Of a stretch of 64,000 nt of DNA, positions 56,494 through 64,000 are shown one piece after another. The DNA lies in the NCBI GenBank assembly GCA_013368445.1, contig JAACJO010000005.1, positions 1,302,001 to 1,366,000 on the forward strand. The letters run 5' to 3'. Within the stretch, counting starts at the first letter, position 1, and each line of letters starts with the position of its first letter. This stretch comes from Leucocoprinus leucothites. Lineage: Eukaryota > Basidiomycota > Agaricomycetes > Agaricales > Agaricaceae. Below the pieces are notes generated by a model that did not search any database, was not told the origin of the DNA, and worked only from the letters and a program-made list of their open reading frames with translations. Made by a program: the position numbers and the translations under genes.

Positions 56494-59400
56494 ATGGACT
56501 ACTTCTCCAAATTCCTGAAAGGGTCCAATCAACCGGCAACGAAAGCCCCTTCAATAGATTATGCTCAAGAGTTCCACCAGTCATGGGAATACATAAATGT
56601 ATGTAGGAGCCAATCTGGTTCATGATTTGATTGGCACTGACTTGTGGGACCACCTCGAGTCTAGTCAACACTAACCCAGCCAGATGAACGCCAACTATTA
56701 CAAGGAATCAAATCGACAAAAGTGCCCGTACAGTTGCAATCAATGGTTGATGCGCTGGTTTGGGAATCGACAAGGACGGAAGAGGGGTAGGTCAATGCCT
56801 TGGAAACCAGTTTGTCGAGGCCTCAATGTACGGTTACAGTGGTACTGGTGCTTGTTTGGAGTACCTTCTGAAGAATGGTGCGTGTGCTTTACTTTCTCAT
56901 GTTTATAATGCCTGACAGTTTATAGATGTCCTCGGGTCACTTGTTCGGCTGAGTGAACCCGATCGACCTTCAGGAATACAGGCAGAGGTTCTGCGTGCGG
57001 TGCAAAATATGGTTGTTCTCCTCGATGAGCAATTTCTCGTTCACTCTGCTGTCCACCGGGCTGTCCTGCGGCTTTTACGAACCTGTGTGGGTGATGACAT
57101 TCAAGAACAGTTAGATGGACGGAGTCGTGTTCTCGGTGCCGCAGGGAGTGCTATTCGTAGCCAGCCGTCGGAATATGAAGAAGATCGTGCGTACTCCTAT
57201 TATTGCTTTGGATTCTGTCTGACTGAGGAATTACTCTCAACTCAGTGGTCAATCTGCTATGTATCTTGTGTAGCCGAATTAGGACGTATCGTGAATTGCT
57301 GATGATTTTCTTCCACGACAAGCACTGGTACCGGTCAGAGCCATTGTTCTCATTAGAGGAAGAGGAAGAGGAAGAGGAAGAAGAAGAGGAGGTAGAGGGA
57401 TACCAGGAGGGACGGGAGTCTTCTCCTACTCCTTCCCAAGAAACGATCACATCCGCCCCACCTTCAACAGCTCATAAAAAGACGGAGTATGAATTTTTAC
57501 TTTTCAACTACCTCCTGCGATTCGTTCATCGGGAGGGAAAGATCGGAGAATTTTCACGTGCTGGTCTGCTATTCCTTATGGATGTGGCCATGTCTCCAGG
57601 CGAGCAACCACAACCTTCCAAAGGGGCCGATCCTCAGTCAGAACATACGACACCCGCGGATCCCATTGTAGATGCCGCCCTTGCACTTGCCGAATACATC
57701 CTCGATGGTGACTTCTCGGAAGTCTTGGGTGCTGGGCTCAGCGCAGTCTATTCACTTCTCCCTTCGAAACTTGAATTCTTCTCAAAAGTGGATGAGATTG
57801 GGCGCGGGAATACCATGACCGTTGGCGCCACTGGACCGTTGTCGGTGGAAGAGAGAGAGAAGCTGGAGTTGGAGAAAGAGCATAGCCGTGCCATTGGCAT
57901 TGAGGATGCGAATAATCCTGATTTCAAACAACGGCTTGATCATTTTCTAAAGTTGATGGAATTTCTGCAAGACGTGCTGAAGCGTAACACCAAGGAAGAC
58001 AACGTCGATGCATCCGCTCTCGTAGGGACAGCCATCGTTCATTCGATTCTGGACGCGGTTCGGCGCGTATTCCTTGAGAACGTGCTATATCCTTCAATTC
58101 TAGAGTGCTCAGATTTGGATGGAAGTGCTGTTGCGGTCATGTCATACATTGAAGTCATGCTTCGAACGCTCCATGACGGACCACTCTCCGATCTACTAGT
58201 CACGTTTCTTGTCAACGAGGAAAATGATGAACCTCGACCGAGTCAACGGCCACAGGCACTCCTAAATCTCAACCAATCGTCTGCCCCACCTCTCAGTCGA
58301 AATGTGGATCGTGCAACAAAGCATAAACGACGAAAGAGTAGTGCTATGACATTACTCGAGATGGAGGCTCCCGACACACGGAAACCGACGGACTATTTTA
58401 CTACTAGCAGATTCACGCTCAGAGACCTTCTCTTGTCGAATTTGCGTTCCAAGTCCCAGATGACAGCCATCACGGCCTTGCAGTTACTTCAAACGCTAAT
58501 GCTGCGATTCCCCCAACTGACCGTTGAGCGCATCTTCGTCGTTATACCCGACCTTTACGCCACGACTTTCCCTCTACCTGCTTTGCTTGGTACTACCCAT
58601 ACCGTCGATCATAAAGAAGGCAAAGAGGAAGAGGCATTACAATACCCAAGATTGGAAGAAACGCGGATGCTCCCGCGTGACTATGACAAGTATATCTTCG
58701 CCCAACCCCTAACAACGTACTCCACGCACGAACGGGAGATGAATCTGTACATGAATCTCATTTCACGCGTGGACCCATCGCATAGTGCGGACGTTTTCAG
58801 CACGGGTTACGACTATTATCTTCATGACGCATTTATATCCATGCAAAATCAACCAGCATTCCAGGATGAAGGAGGTCTCGCGGAAGAAGTCCAAATTCGG
58901 CAGCAGAAAAGGCACCGCCTTAATGTTAACGATCCCATCTTGTCCCGCATTCTCGACTCCCTGCGTTGTTTCTTCTCAAACACACCTGATTATAACATTG
59001 CTCTCACCGGCTTCCTTGCTAAGCTAGCTCTACATCCTGATCGTTCTTTGGCTGGTTGGCTCACGTTTGCCTTGGGTGATTCTCACTCGGAGCGAACACG
59101 GAATGTGGACACGGCTTATGAAAATGATGATGATGATCGATCCATTGATTTCAAGATTGAAGAGAGCCTGGTTTACGAGACAAATGTGCTGCCTGCGGCA
59201 CCCATGGATGCAAACTCGCGCCCGGCGATCCACACCATCTATCATGGCCTTGTGAGCCAATTGGAACGTTATCGACAAGTGGTTGATGATTTCGATAAAT
59301 TTCTCGTGGAGAGAAGACAAGGGCTTCTTTTCTCCGAGAATTTGACAGACGCCCTCAGTCTCTCTTTAGACGTATCCTCAGAGGATACTCCTCGGCCTCT

Positions 59401-59947
59401 TGATTCCACTCCACCTGCCCCGCATACACCTACCAAGCCGAAACCAAAACCAAAAACTGCTTCATCATTTGTGTCTTTCCTCACGCCGAGGAAAAATAAG
59501 CCTTCCGCACAAACAAGTACTTCAGCATCCTCTACGTCGTCTCGCAAGGGGACGAGTGACGATAATGCGGTGTCCGCTAGCCCCTTCGGCTCTCACTATC
59601 AACAAACGGCTTCCATCAGAGTCCAACCTTTTGCCACGCCCGTACCCTCCACCGGACACTGGCCAGCACCTGTTCAAGCACCAAAATGGAACGCCGACGA
59701 GGAAGACGTATTTAGCTCTGGTTGGTCTGAACAAGCAAGTTCTTCGGACCATGGTATAGTCTCTGACTCTTGGGATGACGAAATCACCAAGACTAGCGAA
59801 GAAGACCCGCAATTGGATAGGAACAAAACGATCACATTATCACAATTATTGGATAACGTGGTTATACTGGAGGAGAGCATCAAAGAACTGGTGGCAATTA
59901 TTCATGCCCGAAGGAGCTTGGGCGTAGATTCTGTTCGCTATCTCTGA
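56494..59947 (+). CDS. FHIP/RAI16-like protein
   Basis: FHIP proteins link Hook and FTS adaptors on early endosomes to dynein; the Aspergillus homologue is FhipA. Exons 56494-56602, 56684-56786, 56840-56877, 56926-57186, 57246-59947; 1070 residues. N-terminus: MDYFSKFLKGSNQPATKAPS, YINVYERQLLQGIKSTKVPV, QLQSMVDALVWESTRTEE, GTGACLEYLLKNDVLGSLVR and VLRAVQNMVVLLDEQFLVHS. The RAI16 core continues in the last exon with YEFLLFNYLLRFVHREGKIG, RAGLLFLMDVAMSP and DPIVDAALALAEYIL. An acidic run of twelve Glu (about 57356-57400) interrupts it. The middle and C-terminal parts are long, with low-complexity Ser/Thr/Pro segments. Donor of exon 1 is the second GT, giving YINVYERQ. Start ATG is the first in frame. 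Confidence 0.85.
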
Positions 59948-60098
59948 ACTCGTAAAGACACCCCCTCCGCTGTTGCTAAAGTACAATTACATTGATTCAT
60001 TAATATGGTAAATAATGGATAAGTAGAAACATGCTGATCTATCAGTCTTCTTAAGACAAGGCATCGACAAAGCGCTAGGATCTCCGAATAAAAAGAAA

Positions 60099-61211
60099 TT
60101 ATTTGGTTGATTTCTTCCTCCCCTTTTTATTCGCTACTTTGCTTTGCGAGGGCGGTGAGACGTCGGAGACTTTTGACGCCTTTGACTCGTCACCAAAGAG
60201 TCTCTGCTGGATTTTGGCCCATTCATCATCTGGAATATCCTCGGCTCGAGCCTTCTTCGTCGACGGTCCGTTGTCACCTTCAACCTCTGGGTGTCCACGC
60301 TTTTTGCCTTTCCCTTTCCTCCCAGCCCCACCAGCATATTTAGCTTCTAGATTGTCAAAGAACGAAGCCATTGCCTGTGCGCCTATCTCCTTCTTCCGCG
60401 TGATTAGTGCTTTCAAGGTAGCAGCTTCTTCTCCGTCGTCCTCTCCTGCTTTCGTCTCCTTTCCCTTCCGTTTCCTCGCCTTTCCATCGCCGTAGAACTC
60501 ATCCCATACCCCCAGCTCCTTGGCTAGCACCTCAGCTTCAGCGGCCTCCTTCTGGCTCTCTTTCTGGCGGACAAGGCGAGCCTTTTCATCCTTGATGCTC
60601 TTCTGCCATTCTTTCATCTTGGGGAGGTCACCTTGTTCAATGAGTTTAGTAATTTCAACAATGAAACGTGGTTCGTCCTCAGTTGTAGAATGAGGAATAT
60701 GGGTCATGATTTCGCCAATGGAGCCCTTGGTATCCAGATACGCTTTCTTCAAGTCTTCAATTTCCTCCGGAGAGCCTATTGGAAAGTCAAAAGTCATGAT
60801 TGAGGACTGGTGGTCGCGATAGAGTTCACCTTGGTATTCCTTCTTCATTTCATCTAGTTTATCACGAGTAACCCGCTCAAATAGATCTTCGAAATATGCC
60901 TCCCATCCACCATCGCCGGGTTCAAGGTCAAATCCTTCAGTCGTACTCCCAGTCTTGTCATATCGCTCCTTTCTCTTCTCGTCACTGAGAACAGCATAGG
61001 CAAAGCCTATCTGCTGGAACTTCAATGACGCTGCCTCCTTGGCTTCGTCGCTCGCAGTGGCGTGTTTGTCAGGATGATGGACAAGGGCGAGCTGCCTATA
61101 GGCCTTCTTGATTTCGTCCGGGGTAGCTGTGTTACGGAGGTTCAAGACCTCATACAGATCAACGGATTCTTGATCTGGGAAGAACTGTGAAATTGGGTCG
61201 TGATCGTCCAT
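60099..61211 (-). CDS. DnaJ-domain protein, DNAJC9-like
   Basis: Hsp70 co-chaperone; DNAJC9 in animals also binds histones H3-H4. Single exon, 370 residues from ATG at 61211. The frame is open further upstream, but without a suitable ATG near the J domain. J domain at about residues 17-88: DLYEVLNLRNTATPDEIKKA, HPD motif LALVHHPDKH, FQQIGFAYAVLSDEKRKERY. A region WEAYFEDLFERVTRDKLDEM and KKEYQGELYRDHQS follows, which fits the histone-binding middle part of DNAJC9, and then helices rich in Lys/Glu. The C-terminus has basic clusters KAGGAGRKGKGKKRGH and KGRKKSTK. Convergent with the FHIP-like gene, 151 bp apart. Confidence 0.87.
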   Translation of the reverse strand: MDDHDPISQFFPDQESVDLYEVLNLRNTATPDEIKKAYRQLALVHHPDKHATASDEAKEAASLKFQQIGFAYAVLSDEKRKERYDKTGSTTEGFDLEPGDGGWEAYFEDLFERVTRDKLDEMKKEYQGELYRDHQSSIMTFDFPIGSPEEIEDLKKAYLDTKGSIGEIMTHIPHSTTEDEPRFIVEITKLIEQGDLPKMKEWQKSIKDEKARLVRQKESQKEAAEAEVLAKELGVWDEFYGDGKARKRKGKETKAGEDDGEEAATLKALITRKKEIGAQAMASFFDNLEAKYAGGAGRKGKGKKRGHPEVEGDNGPSTKKARAEDIPDDEWAKIQQRLFGDESKASKVSDVSPPSQSKVANKKGRKKSTK

Positions 61212-62979
61212 GGTTGAAAGAGAAAGGAGGGTAAGGTCAGCTATGACACAGCTCCCGACGCGAGGTCGGCTTTGTGACGCGTAAACACGTGATGATGTAA
61301 TTCCAATTATCACACATGACGCGTTGACGTGTTTGATACCACGGTGACCCAACCTGGTTCCAACGTTCAGTATCAATCCAAAGGCTTGATGATACTTCTC
61401 GTCTCTAGAACCGGCATGCTTGCACTCGTCCCTCTATTGACCCACGCCGTTACATGGGTTTCACCTTCACAGAAATTCTTCAGTGATACTGCTGTGAGCT
61501 TCTAGTCTTCACCGTGACTTATGTGAACCTCCTCTCCCACCTATAGTGCTCTTGCAGCGCTTGGCGGCTTTGCTATATGATTGGCCGCCATCTAAGAAAT
61601 CACGCACGTAGCTCATGCACGGCACACTAGAAACCCTGCTTCAGCAAGGAGCTGGCGCTCAGTTTGGCTCAAGCAAGAACGGAACGGAAAGCACAGAGCT
61701 CATCTCGAGTATTCTAGTAAAGACCGATTTCGTCTATGGGAGTTTGCAGTCGTTTTGTCGAAACCAGTCCCGTCCACCAGTGCTACAGACTTCACTCCGT
61801 CCGGGCCGATTGGGCGACGAGTGCAGCTGTACACCGGAAACTTTGCTGGTAAGTGATAAGTGAAGGTGGGAGAGACTTTGGTATTAATCGAAAGTTGAAG
61901 CTGGAGATTGCCTCTTACATGGGGAGGACCAAAGTCTAGGCTACACGAAATTGAAAGATGTATTGATACCGAATTAGCCTGAGCTCCTGGATCAACTAGA
62001 CTTTGTCGATTACGCTACCAAATCGATTCTCATGCTTTATTGATAAGTGGCTTGTGACCATCTTCATTGCCGATGACAAGGAAACAAGAAACAAACCATC
62101 CTGTGCGATTGGTCAGACCAAGTAATGGTAGTATTTCAGAGGTACCTTTTGTAACAATCTGCCGAATCTGTATAATATCGACTCCTCCAGTATTCAATGA
62201 TAGCCTTATTTGACGCCTACTACAATCGATCATATGTAATCATTTTGAGTGCTGTTCTTTCTATGCTGGCCAAGCAGTGGACTATCGATTGTTTGTCTAG
62301 ACACACCAGCGTTTAAACTTCAGCATCCAGGGTCATCATCTGGGTTAGCGGTGATTTAATTAACACTTTGATAAGATGATCGTGAAATCCCCGGTGCGAC
62401 CTCCGATGTCGGAGAAGTGTCTAAGGGTCAGAGCAATTGGATTGGTATTTTCCACTTTCATGACAAGATGTCGGGCTGAATACTGCTGTCAAGAACTCGA
62501 TGAACGCCAATACAGGCAGCTGTATCATGTCACCATGGCTCAGGAAGGTTGATCGTGCTTAAAATTACCGAACCCAGGTAAGTTATCAGACGCTGATATC
62601 AGCCCGTTGGTCCCTTCAGAAGCGGAAGCAGAAGCAGAAGCTAGTTACATATGACAAGACGTCGAATTCTCGATTACACCTGGATAAGATCAGAAACCCA
62701 GGCACTAGGGCTGAGGCGACTCGTAGTACTTGCACTGTGAGACCTTACATACAATGCAGTTTCCTTGATGGACAGTTGATAGTATCATGAGAACAGGGAA
62801 GATTTGATGCACAAGCCTTTCAGCCAGGGCCGAGCGCTGGACGTCGATACTTCAGTACCCCGACTCGGATACAGGGTTAAGACTACAAATTACAAGGGTA
62901 AGCTCCATGGATACATGTCTAGAAAGTGATGTCGGGGTAAATCTGCAAATCAGCTGTGCCGTCGCTCATCCTCATTCAT
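61212..62979. other. 1.8-kb stretch without a supported gene
   Basis: Between the DnaJ gene start and the 3' end of the GS-like gene. A short plus-strand frame from about 61390 (MILLVSRTGMLALVPLLTH...) with a possible intron at about 61492-61545 could encode a tiny hydrophobic protein, but the spliced frame lacks a familiar motif and I do not call it. A GAAGC-type short repeat occurs at about 62620-62641. No tRNA fold or transposon mark was seen. Confidence 0.35.
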
Positions 62980-64000
62980 TTAGGCAAATTCTACCAAGCG
63001 GGTCAGAGCCTTATCTTCTTCGTTGTCGTAGATGCCGAGAGCATCCGCCAACACCTGAAGTAACGATTAGAATTCCATCGGATCCTGTGACACCGGTGAT
63101 TGAACCATACCTTATTCACGGACAGGTATCTGTCCACAAAGCTGTTGCCAAGAATATCTCGCAAAACCTCGCTCTGGGCGAGATTCTTCCTACTCTCCTC
63201 CCAGGTGAGGGGCATCCTCTGAGTGACACCCATTTCCTGTCTCTCTTTTTCTGACAATTGCGCAGGACCGAAATTCATGTTGAAGTTCTGTTGACGCAGT
63301 TGCCTCTTTGATTTAATGCCAGCATAGCCCAAACCGATGATGCAGGCGAGAATGAGGTACGGGTTTGCTGTTCCGTCAATGAACCTCATTTCAAAGTTTC
63401 GACTATTAGGTGAGGTCGAGTTGCTCAAGCGGATAGGGCACTCCCTATTCTCCGTTCCCCAAGCGACGTAGGTGCCACCGGACCAGACACCATCGACTAC
63501 TCGCCTATAGGATGCAGGTATGGGAAGACTGAAGGCAGGAAGGGCAGTGAGTTCGTCCATGACACCAGCAAGGAAGGAAGATTCGATTTCGGAGAGTCCA
63601 TCCTTGGGTTTTACATGCCCAGTCTTATGCACGGAAATGTGCATATGCGCGGCACTTCCTGGGGCCGTCATGCTAATGCGTGGGGCGAAGGTAGCGTGGA
63701 GGCCGTGCTTAGCAGCAACGTTGATGATGGTTTGGCGCGTATGAATCAGAACGTCCGTAGCCTCGACGGGCCCAAGCGGTCCTGTGGCAATTTCGTACTG
63801 GCAAGCGAGGGGCCTAGATTAGATTTGGTTATCTATTAGGAAAGCCGATCGAGACAAACCTGTCCGGGACCTGCTTCACAATGCCACGTTTCTACATTCA
63901 CGCCGGATTCAATAAGGCAGTTGACAATTTCTTCGAGACATTGGGTCTCGCGTAAGCTGGGAATAAGACCCTTGGCATCACTGTACTGGTGAATATTCCC
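62980..64000 (-). CDS. Glutamine-synthetase-like protein, 3' part
   Basis: C-terminal part of a type I-like glutamine synthetase, as found in fungal FluG-type and related proteins; the 5' part lies outside the window. Exons seen: complement(63860..>64000), (63111..63798), (62980..63054), with introns 63799-63859 and 63055-63110. Motifs: VETWHCEAGPGQYEIATGPL (metal-binding Glu), APGSAAHMHISVHK (conserved His), SYRRVVDGVWSGGTYVAWG, NRECPIRL, and FEMRFIDGTANPYLILACII. It ends VNKVLADALGIYDNEEDKALTRLVEFA. Whether a FluG-like amidohydrolase domain precedes it cannot be told. The substrate may not be glutamate plus ammonia, since this clade is functionally mixed. Confidence 0.83.

Noticed and set aside
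60099..61376. Longer N-terminus for the DnaJ protein
   Set aside because: Extra sequence lies upstream of the J domain without a suitable ATG; the ATG at 61211 places the J domain at a normal distance.
61390..61620. Tiny hydrophobic two-exon gene upstream of the DnaJ gene
   Set aside because: The spliced frame ends quickly and has no recognised motif.
1..64000. tRNA or rRNA genes
   Set aside because: I looked for T-arm-like GTTCGANTC motifs and rRNA-like blocks in the gaps and saw none with matching arms; a proper scan could still find one.

Overview
The window reads as nuclear DNA of a filamentous basidiomycete, most likely an Agaricomycete. The signs are a dense gene layout, nearly every gene broken by many introns of about 47-80 nt with GT-AG ends, a class-typical 1,3-beta-glucan synthase, a PNGase A-type amidase, a divergent family GH5 protein and a small cysteine-rich protein of basidiomycete type. 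No bacterial operons, rRNA, tRNA, CRISPR array or intact transposon was recognised. All exon structures below were built by hand from splice signals and family conservation; none is backed by transcripts. Where exon lengths are added up, the total is a multiple of three.

Layout. 1-1105: 3' part of a coiled-coil protein gene. 1745-8084: mitochondrial Phe-tRNA synthetase, GrpE/Mge1 (minus) and trifunctional C1-THF synthase, the last two divergent. 8466-10900: secreted PNGase A-type amidase (minus). 10901-12707: no gene seen. 12708-15990: a divergent pair, a Pmp3-like protein with a long charged tail and a C2H2 zinc-finger protein, with only 113 bp between the start codons. 16178-24672: fructose-1,6-bisphosphatase, a low-complexity nuclear-type protein, a GCIP/cyclin-D-interacting protein (minus) and the i-AAA protease Yme1. 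24673-26477: no gene seen. 26478-33052: a small Cys-rich protein, Rad3/XPD helicase (minus) and a GH5 protein lacking the usual catalytic glutamates (minus). 33410-43308: an Mgr3-like TPR protein, dipeptidyl peptidase III, a Ptc7-like PP2C phosphatase (minus) and an LRR-like protein (minus). 44000-49802: 1,3-beta-glucan synthase FKS1. 51181-55006: a cluster of three related four-helix membrane proteins (plus, minus, plus). 55397-61211: a UbiA prenyltransferase, an FHIP/RAI16-like protein and a DnaJ-C9-like protein (minus). 62980-64000: 3' part of a glutamine-synthetase-like gene (minus).

Themes. Mitochondrial functions are frequent: PheRS, Mge1, C1-THF synthase with an apparent mitochondrial start, Yme1, an Mgr3-like candidate adaptor of Yme1, and a Ptc7-like phosphatase. 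The less expected signals are the membrane-protein cluster with conserved exon lengths, four GC-AG introns (one at a position where the paralogue has GT), a 6-nt micro-exon in DPP III, and the GH5 protein whose acid/base and nucleophile motifs are altered.
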